From positions 1 through 26,337 of the forward strand of contig JAEZIQ010000135.1 in the NCBI GenBank assembly GCA_023436605.1: DNA of 26,337 nucleotides, written 5' to 3'. Below, one piece after another: positions 14,139 to 20,550 of this stretch (positions are counted from its first letter, which is position 1; each line of letters opens with the position of its first letter). The notes below the pieces were generated by a model. That model ran no database searches. It had not been told where the DNA came from and was given only the letters and a program-made list of their open reading frames with translations. The translations under genes and the position numbers were made by a program. The stretch is from Actinomycetes bacterium. GTDB lineage: Bacteria; Actinomycetota; Thermoleophilia; Solirubrobacterales; 70-9.

Positions 14139-15218
14139 GTGAGTCAGAACCCGACAGCCCCGACCCTCATCGACATCGTCGAAACCAAGGCCGAGGCCGA
14201 ACGCCTGGAGATCCCGCCGCTCTTGATTCGGGAGGCCCTGTGCGAGGCCCTGCCCGGTGAAGGCGAGGTCACGATCGAAAGGGTCCGGGCCGGCCACTCC
14301 AACCTGACTTTCTTCATCACCCGTGGTTCCGACCGGTGGGTGCTGAGGCGCCCGCCGCGGCCGCCGTTTCCGCCCAAGGCCCACGACGTGCTGCGCGAGC
14401 ACCGGCTGATCTCCGCCCTTCATGAGACCGGGGTGCCGGTACCGCGGGCGGTCATGGCCTGCGAGGACGAGTCGGTGATCGGGGCGCCGTTCTATCTGAT
14501 GGAGAGGCTGGACGGCGTGGTCGTCCGCCAGGAGCTGCCGCCGGAGATGGACACCCCCGAGCAGGGTCGCGCGGCGGCCGAAGCGATGATCGACGCGCTG
14601 GTCAAGCTCCACGGAGTTGACGTCGTCAACGGACCGCTCTCCAGCCTGGGCCGGCCCGACGGCTACCTTCGGCGCCAGCTCGATCTCTGGAGCCGGCAGT
14701 GGGAACAGAACAAGACCCGTGAAGTCCCGCTGATCAACCAGGTCGGCGAGAAGCTGGCCGGGACTTTGCCCGCTTCCGGGACCCCGGCGATCGTCCACGG
14801 CGATTTCAAACTGGACAACCTGATCTTCTATCCCGGTCCCCCGGCCCGCGTCGCGGGCATTCTCGACTGGGAGATGGCGACGCTGGGTGACCCGATGGCC
14901 GACGTTGGCTACCTGGCCGCGATGTGGCTCGGCCATGACACCCCGACCACCCTGCTGCTCGGACTCTCGCTGGCGACCAGCAGCCGCAACTTCCCTCCGA
15001 TCGGCCAGCTGCTCGACCGTTACTCCGACCGCTCCGGCCGTCCGCTCGACGATCTCGACTGGTACCGCTGCCTGGCGATCTGGAAGCTGGCCATCCTGCT
15101 CGAGGGTTCGCGCAAACGCCACCTCGCCGGCACCACCGACGATCCCTTCTTCGCCAGCCTCGACGAAGGCATCCCCAAGCTCGCCGAGCACGCGGGCGAG
15201 CTGGCCGCGCGGATCTAG
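14139..15218 (+). CDS. Second APH-fold kinase, ACAD10/11-like
   Basis: A 359-residue APH-fold kinase. The catalytic loop is VHGDFKLDN (219-227; Asp222, Asn227) and the metal-binding Asp243 is in ILDWEMATLGDP, again matching ACAD10/ACAD11 and LvaA-type kinases. GHSNLTF (52-58) is the nucleotide loop, and the ATP-contacting Lys region reads VLRRPP. CEDESVIGAPFYLMER (108-123) closely follows the ACAD10 kinase domain as I remember it. It is probably a 4-hydroxyacyl-CoA or related small-molecule kinase rather than a resistance enzyme. GTG 14139 is preferred; ATG 14097 in the same frame would add 14 residues and cannot be excluded, as neither has a good ribosome site. It is divergent from the dikinase-like gene, and its last four bases overlap the end of the convergent 36-codon ORF. 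Confidence 0.87.
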   Translation: MSQNPTAPTLIDIVETKAEAERLEIPPLLIREALCEALPGEGEVTIERVRAGHSNLTFFITRGSDRWVLRRPPRPPFPPKAHDVLREHRLISALHETGVPVPRAVMACEDESVIGAPFYLMERLDGVVVRQELPPEMDTPEQGRAAAEAMIDALVKLHGVDVVNGPLSSLGRPDGYLRRQLDLWSRQWEQNKTREVPLINQVGEKLAGTLPASGTPAIVHGDFKLDNLIFYPGPPARVAGILDWEMATLGDPMADVGYLAAMWLGHDTPTTLLLGLSLATSSRNFPPIGQLLDRYSDRSGRPLDDLDWYRCLAIWKLAILLEGSRKRHLAGTTDDPFFASLDEGIPKLAEHAGELAARI

Positions 15219-15325
15219 CGCTGGCGCTGAAGCTTCGCCCGCAGGGCAATCCCCGCCCCGGCCAGCACCGGGACCAGAGCGAGCAGCTCTTCGACCGGCA
15301 CGGGACCGAGGTGGGCGAGGATCAT
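15215..15325 (-). CDS. 36-residue predicted membrane protein, last gene of the ArsR operon
   Basis: A short gene read as MILAHLGPVPVEELLALVPV followed by LAGAGIALRAKLQRQR and a TAG stop. Its ATG overlaps the TGA of the DUF899 gene by four bases (ATGA), the same coupling used by every junction in this operon, and this is the main reason to accept it. One hydrophobic segment (about residues 14-28) ends in a basic tail (RAKLQRQR), which predicts a single-pass protein with a cytoplasmic C-terminus. Its 3' end overlaps the end of the convergent APH kinase gene by four bases. Function unknown; it may be a small partner of a membrane complex. Confidence 0.65.
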   Translation of the reverse strand: MILAHLGPVPVEELLALVPVLAGAGIALRAKLQRQR

Positions 15326-16026
15326 GCGGCCTTTCCGAAGGATCCGGCGAGGTCTTCCGGCCGGTACTCGTCGTGGCGTTTCCACCAGCCGTAGGGATCG
15401 GTCTGCGGGTGGCCTTCGGGTGAGTCCTCCCACTTCTCCTGCCGGCCCAGGGCGGTGATGTCGAGGTAGTTCCAGGCGCTTCCCATCTGCTCGTCGCCGC
15501 GGCCGTCGATGAAGTAGGTGCGGAAGATCCGCCCCTCGTCGTCGCGAATGAAGGCATTGGTGCCGTGCCACTGGTCGACCCCGAAGTCGGCGTCGAAGTC
15601 GTCGGTCAGGGTGAACCAGGGGATGAAGTCCCAGCCCATCCTCGACTTGAGCTGCGCGATCCGCTCCTGTGGCGCCCGTGAGACGAAGGCGAGCGAAGTG
15701 TCCCGGGCATTGAGGTGCAGCGGGTTGACGACCTGGTCGGCGACCATCGAACAGCCCGGGCATCCCTTCTCCGGCCATCCCTTGACGTCCGGGTCATAGA
15801 AGAAGCGGTAGACGATCAGCTGGCGTCGGCCGTCGAACAGGTCGAGCAGGCTCACCCTGCCTTCCGGACCATCGAACTCGTACCCCTTCTCCACTTCCAT
15901 CCAGGGCATCCGGCGGCGCTGGGCGGCAAGCGCGTCCCGGGCCCGGGTCAGTTCCTTCTCCTTGACCAGGAGCTCCTCGCGGGCCGCATTCCACTCCTGG
16001 GGCGACACTGTCGGCTGGTTGTTCAT
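15322..16026 (-). CDS. DUF899 family thioredoxin-like protein
   Basis: A 234-residue DUF899 protein. The N-terminal helix is rich in Glu and Arg (EWNAAREELLVKEKELTRARDAL, in part, about 11-33). Next come the family motif RRRMPWMEVEKGYEFDG (37-53, in part) and a thioredoxin-fold core, YRFFYDPDVKGWPEKGCPGC (73-92), with a Cys89-x-x-Cys92 pair. WHGTNAFIRD and a C-terminal YGWWKRHDEY complete the usual pattern. The biochemical role of DUF899 is not established to my knowledge; the fold suggests redox or binding activity. ATG 16026 overlaps the AHSA1 stop (ATGA) and its own stop overlaps the 36-codon gene. ArsR/AHSA1/DUF899 clusters recur in soil bacteria, so joint control by the ArsR regulator is likely. 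Confidence 0.9.
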   Translation of the reverse strand: MNNQPTVSPQEWNAAREELLVKEKELTRARDALAAQRRRMPWMEVEKGYEFDGPEGRVSLLDLFDGRRQLIVYRFFYDPDVKGWPEKGCPGCSMVADQVVNPLHLNARDTSLAFVSRAPQERIAQLKSRMGWDFIPWFTLTDDFDADFGVDQWHGTNAFIRDDEGRIFRTYFIDGRGDEQMGSAWNYLDITALGRQEKWEDSPEGHPQTDPYGWWKRHDEYRPEDLAGSFGKAA

Positions 16027-16496
16027 GGCTCTTCTCCTTCTTGCTGGAAATGTCGCTGGAGGCTTTCGAGGGCCTGGGTCCAGCCCGTGTTGACGCCCAT
16101 GTGGCCGCCCGGAGGGGCCTCGCCGAGGCGGTCGTGGGTAAGGGTCACTTCGGTGGACCCGGGATCCGTCTCCCGCAGTTCGATCGTCATCCGGGACCGG
16201 TGGTCCTGATCGGCCTCTTCGTCGAAGCCGCCGAACTTCCAGTCCATTACCAGCCGGGCGTTGGGGACCACTTCGAGGTACTCCCAGCTGAAGCCGCCGA
16301 CTTCCAGCCCGTCCATCGCGTGGATGAGCTCGCCCCGACCACCGACTCTCGGGTCGTTTGCCGCCGAGACTCCGGTGAACTGGTCGGGGTGCATCCAGCG
16401 GACCAACTCGTCGGGGTCGATGAAGGCCCGGTAGACCAGCTCGATCGGAGCCCCGACCGTCTTTACGATGCGAACGGAATCACCGGTGGCGGTCAC
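16023..16496 (-). CDS. AHSA1-type SRPBCC domain protein
   Basis: A 157-residue START/Bet v1-like (SRPBCC) protein of the AHSA1 group. VYRAFIDPDELVRWMHPDQF (about 21-40) is the family hallmark. WEYLEVVPNARLVMDWKF and TEVTLTHDRL follow, and the C-terminal NTGWTQALESLQRHF is the closing helix. The start is GTG 16496, which overlaps the arsR stop (GTGA); the frame continues upstream only as arsR antisense-frame sequence. Members bind hydrophobic ligands in a central cavity and are very often encoded next to ArsR-family regulators, as here. The ligand is unknown; a role in handling a small hydrophobic compound is inferred. Confidence 0.9.
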   Translation of the reverse strand: MTATGDSVRIVKTVGAPIELVYRAFIDPDELVRWMHPDQFTGVSAANDPRVGGRGELIHAMDGLEVGGFSWEYLEVVPNARLVMDWKFGGFDEEADQDHRSRMTIELRETDPGSTEVTLTHDRLGEAPPGGHMGVNTGWTQALESLQRHFQQEGEEP

Positions 16497-16846
16497 TTCT
16501 TCTCCTTTGCCAGGTCCGATTCGAGGACGGCGGCGAGCCGGTCGAGATTGTCGGTCCAGAACTTCTCGTAGAAGCTCAGCCACTCGCTCGCCTCCCGGAG
16601 CGGCTCCGACCGGAGCGAACAGATGTGCTGGCGGCCGGCTACCCGGCGGTTGACCAGGCCGGCCTTCTCGAGCACCTGGACGTGCTTGGAAGCTGCCGCG
16701 AATGACATTTCGGCCGGGCTCGCGAGTTCCCCGACGCTGCACTCACCGCCCGAGAGCTGCCGGACCATCCTCCGGCGGGTCCGGTTCGAGAGCGCATGGA
16801 ACACCCGGTCGACCTTTTCGGAATCTTCAACCATCTGGTTGAACAT
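16493..16846 (-). CDS. ArsR-family winged-helix regulator
   Basis: A 117-residue ArsR/SmtB-type repressor. FHALSNRTRRRMVRQLSGGE (about 16-35) and GELASPAEMSFAAASKHVQV (about 39-58) form the helix-turn-helix. LEKAGLVNRRVAGRQHICSL is the wing. No metal-binding CxC set is present, so it belongs to the non-metal branch typically paired with AHSA1 genes. The start may be ATG 16846 or the in-frame ATG four codons later (16834). A perfect palindrome overlies this region and probably serves as its own operator. It is first of four genes with overlapping ends and should repress the whole operon. Confidence 0.93.
   Translation of the reverse strand: MFNQMVEDSEKVDRVFHALSNRTRRRMVRQLSGGECSVGELASPAEMSFAAASKHVQVLEKAGLVNRRVAGRQHICSLRSEPLREASEWLSFYEKFWTDNLDRLAAVLESDLAKEKK
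16826..16843. promoter_or_regulatory. ArsR-type operator palindrome over the start of arsR
   Basis: TTCAACCATCTGGTTGAA is a perfect 18-base palindrome (8-base arms, 2-base centre). It occupies codons 2 to 7 counted from ATG 16846. Dyads of this size at the promoter or start of arsR genes are the usual binding sites of dimeric ArsR repressors. If translation begins at ATG 16834 the site lies across the 5' leader and start. Confidence 0.7.
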
Positions 16847-16893
16847 ACTTCGCGGATGGGGAGAAAGTCAAGCCGCGAAGAGGAAGTGATGCG

Positions 16894-17625
16894 CTAGCTC
16901 ATGCGCCGCGCCAGGCGGATGACCGCCCTGGCGTGGCGTCCGATCGCCGATCGGGACTGAACCCGCGGGCCGAACTCGACCACGAAGGCGACCGCGCCGG
17001 TGGCGTGGCGTTGCCAGCTCACGGCGCTGCCCGGGTAGCGGTTGCGGTCGCAACCTCCCCCGGTCCCCAGCCCTGAAAGCCGGGCGTAGAGGAAGGCCCA
17101 GCGCCGGTCCGCGTTGCAGGGCGCGAGGGTCCGGCCCCAGGGCTGGTGGAACCAGATCGCGAGGTCGAATCCAACCCGACGACTGAAGCGCATCACGGCC
17201 CGGGTCTCGGGCTCGGAAGCCGGCCCCGGGCCGGAGTTGTAGCCGCCGGACAGACTGGCGTCCCAGCGGTAGGGGAAGTTCCGGTTGAGGTCCACCCCGC
17301 GGGCGTTCTTTCTTGTTCCGGCCGCGGCACCGTCGGGGTTAGCGGTCTTCACGGTCCAGATACCGATTCCCTCCGGACCTCGACGGTCGAACAGAAGCTG
17401 GCGGAGCCGGGCCACGACCCGCATTCCCTGGAGCTCGTCCCCGTGAACCGAGCCGACCACCAGCACCTTGAAATTCGATTCCGGATGCCCGAGCCGCCAG
17501 CTGACTATTGGCCGGTCGCGGACCGAGTGCCCGATCACCTGGCGGGCCGGTTCCGACGCGGCCGCGGAGGCCACCGGCAGGACCACAGCCAGCAGGATGA
17601 GGCCATTCACGAGTCGGGAGCCCAC
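16894..17625 (-). CDS. Secreted M14-family zinc carboxypeptidase-like protein
   Basis: A 243-residue M14-type metallopeptidase. Zinc ligands are His61 and Glu64 in VHGDE and His160 in WFHQPW. The substrate-binding Arg motif is DLNRNFPYRW (112-121), and the catalytic Glu217 is in VVEFG. An N-terminal hydrophobic segment (residues 6-20, LVNGLILLAVVLPVAS) ending near ASA-AAS predicts a cleaved signal peptide, so it acts outside the cytoplasm. The length is close to MpaA-like murein-peptide amidases, although E. coli MpaA itself is cytoplasmic. It may trim cell-wall peptides or proteins. Start GTG 17625 has AGG nine bases upstream; GTG 17610 is an alternative that keeps the signal peptide. Divergent from tag, 38 bases apart. 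Confidence 0.86.
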   Translation of the reverse strand: MGSRLVNGLILLAVVLPVASAAASEPARQVIGHSVRDRPIVSWRLGHPESNFKVLVVGSVHGDELQGMRVVARLRQLLFDRRGPEGIGIWTVKTANPDGAAAGTRKNARGVDLNRNFPYRWDASLSGGYNSGPGPASEPETRAVMRFSRRVGFDLAIWFHQPWGRTLAPCNADRRWAFLYARLSGLGTGGGCDRNRYPGSAVSWQRHATGAVAFVVEFGPRVQSRSAIGRHARAVIRLARRMS

Positions 17626-17663
17626 AGCGCCAACCTATCCGTCCTGGCTGGAAGAATCGGCCG

Positions 17664-18260
17664 GTGGCTGAAATCGAAGAAGACGGACTGGTCCGCTGCT
17701 CCTGGGCGAACGGCAGCGAGATGATGCGGACCTACCACGACGAGGAATGGGGAATCCACCTCGAGGGTGAGCAGGCGATGTTCGAAAGGCTCTCGCTAGA
17801 GGCCTTCCAGGCCGGTCTCAGCTGGGCGACGATCCTGCGCAAGCGACCGGCCTTCCGGGAGGCTTTCCGCGATTTCGACCTCGAGTATTGCGCCGGACTG
17901 AGCGACGCCGACGTCGAGGAACTGATGGGCAACGAGGGCATCATCCGGGCCCGGGCGAAGATCGAAGCGACGCGAAAAAATGCCGCAGCAGCGATCGGAC
18001 TCCGTGCCGACGGCGGGCTGGAGGCGCTGATCAATTCCTTTGCCCCGGCTCAGCAGCCGCGGCCGAAGACGATGGCCGATCTCGTGACCAGCTCGGACGA
18101 ATCGGCCGCCCTGGCGAAGGAGCTTCGCCGCCGCGGCTTCAAGTTCGTCGGGCCGACCAACATGTACGCCCTGATGGAGGCGACCGGCCTGGTCAACTCA
18201 CATCTGGTCGACTGCTTCCGCCGGGACGCTAACCCACGCTCCCGGCCGAACGCGTCCTGA
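17664..18260 (+). CDS. tag: DNA-3-methyladenine glycosylase I
   Basis: A 198-residue Tag-family base-excision repair enzyme that removes 3-methyladenine from alkylated DNA. The zinc snap is complete: Cys12 (RCSW), His25 (YHDEEWG), His180 and Cys184 (NSHLVDC). The first part keeps E. coli Tag spacing with a constant +8 offset. Glu46 in LEAFQAGLSW matches the base-recognition/catalytic Glu38 of E. coli Tag. Helical core motifs such as AKIEATRKNA and GFKFVGPTNMYALMEA are present. The start is GTG 17664, with a weak GGAAGA about nine bases upstream. The C-terminal tail after Cys184 (about 14 residues, Arg- and Pro-rich) abuts a gene relic on the other strand. Confidence 0.95.
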   Translation: MAEIEEDGLVRCSWANGSEMMRTYHDEEWGIHLEGEQAMFERLSLEAFQAGLSWATILRKRPAFREAFRDFDLEYCAGLSDADVEELMGNEGIIRARAKIEATRKNAAAAIGLRADGGLEALINSFAPAQQPRPKTMADLVTSSDESAALAKELRRRGFKFVGPTNMYALMEATGLVNSHLVDCFRRDANPRSRPNAS

Positions 18261-18356
18261 GCGCGGCGAAAACGCCGGGTCAGTCAGCGGCCGCCAGCCG
18301 TCGATCTCGATCAGGACCGTCGGGCCGCCGATGTGGGTCAGCCTGAATCCGTTCAT
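18261..18356 (-). pseudogene. Relic: N-terminal fragment of an MBL-fold (UlaG-like) hydrolase
   Basis: Read from ATG 18356 on the minus strand, in a different frame from the desaturase gene, the DNA encodes MNGFRLTHIGGPTVLIEIDG and then WRPLTDPAF. This is the characteristic start of UlaG-like metallo-beta-lactamase-fold proteins (R-L-T-x-I-G-G-P-T-x-L-I-E, then L-T-D-P-x-F). Similarity stops about 30 codons in, and the frame runs to a TGA at 18198-18200 inside the tag gene on the opposite strand, with no zinc-binding HxHxDH. The rest of the gene has evidently been lost, with tag now joined at the break. The relic overlaps the last ~25 codons of the desaturase gene, whose tail is therefore read out of frame through it. 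Confidence 0.72.
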
Positions 18357-19236
18357 CTTCCGAGGCTAGCCGCTCCGGTTTCCACCCCGGACCTTTGAAG
18401 GTGTATCCGAGCCGGTCGCGCCAGTTGTCCGAGGCCCGCACGTCCCGCCAGATGTTCATGTATTCGCCGTAGGCGACCTTGACCGGATGAAAGGTGTTGA
18501 TGTTCTTGGTCAATCCGTACCGGACCCGTTCTTCCTCCGGTTCGAAAGTCCCGAACATGCGGTCCCAGATGATCAGGATGCCGCCGTAATTCTTGTCGAG
18601 GTACTGCTCCTGCGAACCGTGGTGGACCCGGTGGTGGCTAGGTGTGTTGAAGATGAACTCGATCGGCCGCGGCAGTTTGCGAACCGCCTCGGTGTGGAGC
18701 AGGAACTGGTAGAGCAGGCTCCAGGAGAAGGCGAGGTAGATCATCCAGGGCTCGAAGAGGAGCGCCCCCGGCATCCAGAAGAAGATCGAGCTGAAGGGAG
18801 ACCAGTCCTGGCGCAGCGCGGTCGAGAAGTTGTAGTGCTCGGACGAGTGATGGACCACATGCATCGCCCAGAAGAGGCGGATCCGGTGGTGACTGCGGTG
18901 GAAGCAGTAGTAAGCGAGGTCGTCGACGAAGAAGAGCAGGACCCAGGTCCACCAGTCCGAGGGTGAGAGCTGGATCGGGCTGATCGAGTAGATCGCCGCG
19001 TAGATGACCAGCACAACCAGCTTCCAGGCACCGGCGATGAAGAGATGACCCAGCCCCATGCTGAGGCTGGTCGCCGTGTCCTTCGGTTCGAACCCGATCG
19101 GTGCGTCGGAGGCGCCTGCCGCTGCCGGTTCGCCGTGACCGCCTTCGTGGTCATGGGCCGCATGGCGCAGGGTGAGGTACTCCAGCCCCATCGCGAGGAA
19201 GAAGAACGGGATCGCATAGATGATCAGATCGCCCAT
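18280..19236 (-). CDS. Sterol desaturase / fatty acid hydroxylase superfamily membrane protein
   Basis: A 318-residue di-iron integral membrane oxygenase-family protein. The histidine boxes are HRSHH (113-117), HVVHHSSEH (126-134) and HHRVHH (201-206), with hydrophobic spans near 4-20, 62-84, 97-112, 150-180. A His-rich cytoplasmic-looking insert (RHAAHDHEGGHGE, 24-36) follows the first span. Members hydroxylate or desaturate sterols, fatty acids or carotenoids; the lipid here is unknown. The C-terminal ~25 residues (from about SEDERIQADP) are low-complexity Arg/Asp/Pro sequence read through the MBL-fold relic, so the ancestral protein probably ended earlier. A FadR-type operator lies four bases upstream of the ATG, and the GntR gene is 46 bases further upstream on the same strand. 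Confidence 0.9.
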   Translation of the reverse strand: MGDLIIYAIPFFFLAMGLEYLTLRHAAHDHEGGHGEPAAAGASDAPIGFEPKDTATSLSMGLGHLFIAGAWKLVVLVIYAAIYSISPIQLSPSDWWTWVLLFFVDDLAYYCFHRSHHRIRLFWAMHVVHHSSEHYNFSTALRQDWSPFSSIFFWMPGALLFEPWMIYLAFSWSLLYQFLLHTEAVRKLPRPIEFIFNTPSHHRVHHGSQEQYLDKNYGGILIIWDRMFGTFEPEEERVRYGLTKNINTFHPVKVAYGEYMNIWRDVRASDNWRDRLGYTFKGPGWKPERLASEDERIQADPHRRPDGPDRDRRLAAAD

Positions 19237-19240
19237 CGCG

Positions 19241-19259
19241 CAACTGGTTATACCAGTTG
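19241..19259. promoter_or_regulatory. FadR/GntR-type operator upstream of the desaturase gene
   Basis: CAACTGGTTATACCAGTTG is a perfect palindrome with 8-base arms and a 3-base centre, containing the TGGTnnnACCA core typical of FadR-subfamily GntR regulators. It lies four bases before the desaturase start codon and in the gap after gntR, so binding would block initiation or transcription of the desaturase. Confidence 0.75.
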
Positions 19260-19282
19260 TGCCTCAGCCTCGCAAGGGTCGA

Positions 19283-19969
19283 TCAGACTGCGCGTTCGAT
19301 GTCCGCCCGGAGCAGGTGGGCCGCCACTTCGGTCGCGGTCTCCGGGTCGCCGGAGCCGATCGCCCGCCCCAGCCTGCCGATCACGCCCGGCTCTTCGGGA
19401 CGAACCTGGTCGGCGACATCACCGAAGGTCAGCATCGCGGCCAGCAGCGAGTTCAGCGAAAGCCGGTAGGCGATGTTGCCGGAGCCATCGACGATCGCCA
19501 GCCAGAACTCGGCGTAGGCCTGGTCAAGCATCTCCTCGTCCTCCGAGCCGGCCAGGGCCGCGGCCCGCTCCCCCAGCTCCTCGACCGTTTCGCGCTGCGC
19601 CTGGCTCGCCCGCTCCGCGCACAGCCGGGCGGCGTCGACGCCGATCGAGGCCCGCATCTCCAGTACCGAGCGGACGATCTCGGCCGGGGGGTTGACCGGA
19701 TCTCCGCCAAGGTCGAGCAGAACCTCGAGTCCACCGGAATCGCGCCAGTCGAGTACCCGGGTCGCACCGCCATGGGTGATCCTGACCAGCCCGGCCTGGT
19801 CCAGCCGCTTGAGTGCCTCGCGAACCGCGTGGCGGTTGACCCCGAACTGTTCGGCCAGCACCCGTTCGGACGGGATCCGGTCACCAGGACCCAGTTCGCC
19901 TTCGAGAATCTGCTGGCGCAGCGTGTCGTGGACCTTGAGTGAAACCGTGGCCGGCCGGGCAGAACTCAT
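19283..19969 (-). CDS. GntR-family (FadR subfamily) transcriptional regulator
   Basis: A 228-residue regulator. The N-terminal winged helix contains LRQQILEGELGPGDRIPSE (17-35) and LAEQFGVNRHAVREALKRL (38-56). An all-helical FCD-type effector domain follows (about 85-225; EMRASIGVDAARLCAERA near its start). FadR-subfamily proteins bind small carboxylates or acyl-CoAs and dimerise on TGGTnnnACCA-like sites. Two such sites lie at the edges of this gene, one before its own start and one before the downstream desaturase, so it probably controls both. The upstream site also lies within the 68-base gap to the divergent NTF2-like gene, which may share the control. The effector is not predictable. 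The ATG at 19969 directly follows the operator. Confidence 0.93.
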   Translation of the reverse strand: MSSARPATVSLKVHDTLRQQILEGELGPGDRIPSERVLAEQFGVNRHAVREALKRLDQAGLVRITHGGATRVLDWRDSGGLEVLLDLGGDPVNPPAEIVRSVLEMRASIGVDAARLCAERASQAQRETVEELGERAAALAGSEDEEMLDQAYAEFWLAIVDGSGNIAYRLSLNSLLAAMLTFGDVADQVRPEEPGVIGRLGRAIGSGDPETATEVAAHLLRADIERAV

Positions 19970-19988
19970 GGAGAGGTTCTACCAGTTG
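19970..19988. promoter_or_regulatory. Second FadR/GntR-type site, at the gntR start
   Basis: GGAGAGGTTCTACCAGTTG has the same GGTnnnACC core and an identical right half (ACCAGTTG) to the palindrome at 19241-19259; its left half is degenerate. It directly abuts the gntR start codon and lies in the divergent region, which fits autoregulation. Confidence 0.58.
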
Positions 19989-20037
19989 GGCACCACAGCC
20001 CGTTCAGGTAGTTTGGAACACCCCGCGAAAGGAACCC

Positions 20038-20550
20038 ATGTCCCGTTTGAAACTGGTGCTGGCCGGAGCCGGGCTCGCGATCGGCTTCCAGGCTCTCACC
20101 CGGCAGCTGCTTCTCAGGCAGTTCCGCAGCAGCGTCGAGGCGCTAAACCGGGGTGATTACCGGCCACTGCTCGACGGCTTCGCTGACGACGCAGTCCTCC
20201 ACTTCAACAATGCCGACCATCGCTGGGCGGGGGAACACCGCGGCCGTGACCAGATCGAGACCTTCCTCCAGGACTTCGTCGGGGCCGGACTGACCGGCGA
20301 GATCAAGGATCTTTGGACCTCCGGGCCCCCCTGGGCGCTGACCGCGGTCGCCAGGTTCGATGACCGCTCGGTCGACCCTGAAGGCGCAGAGCTTTACTCC
20401 AACCAGACGATGATCATGGTCAAGACCAGGTGGGGCAAGGTGACCGAGCAGCGCGACTTCTACCTTGACACGGGCCGCATCCTCGAGTTCGAGGAGAAGC
20501 TGACCGCACTCGGAATCGACCCGGCGAAGAAGGGCGGCACCTCCAGGTGA
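20038..20550 (+). CDS. NTF2-like (SnoaL-type) domain protein with hydrophobic N-terminus
   Basis: A 170-residue protein with an NTF2/SnoaL-like fold: LNRGDYRPLLDGFADDAVLH (about 37-56) is the usual first helix and strand, followed by HRGRDQIETFLQDF and a C-terminal run of strands ending in TEQRDFYLDTGRILEFEEKL, in part. A hydrophobic N-terminal stretch (about 5-20) may be a membrane anchor. The ATG at 20038 is preferred because AAAGGAA lies just upstream; the frame is open earlier but encodes sequence antisense to gntR. Such folds serve as small enzymes or ligand-binding proteins and cannot be assigned a substrate here. The next gene overlaps its stop by four bases (GTGA). Confidence 0.82.
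   Translation: MSRLKLVLAGAGLAIGFQALTRQLLLRQFRSSVEALNRGDYRPLLDGFADDAVLHFNNADHRWAGEHRGRDQIETFLQDFVGAGLTGEIKDLWTSGPPWALTAVARFDDRSVDPEGAELYSNQTMIMVKTRWGKVTEQRDFYLDTGRILEFEEKLTALGIDPAKKGGTSR

Noticed and set aside
18198..18260. The part of the MBL-like frame beyond about codon 32 as a coding remnant
   Set aside because: It is simply the complement of the 3' end of tag and shows no MBL-fold similarity.
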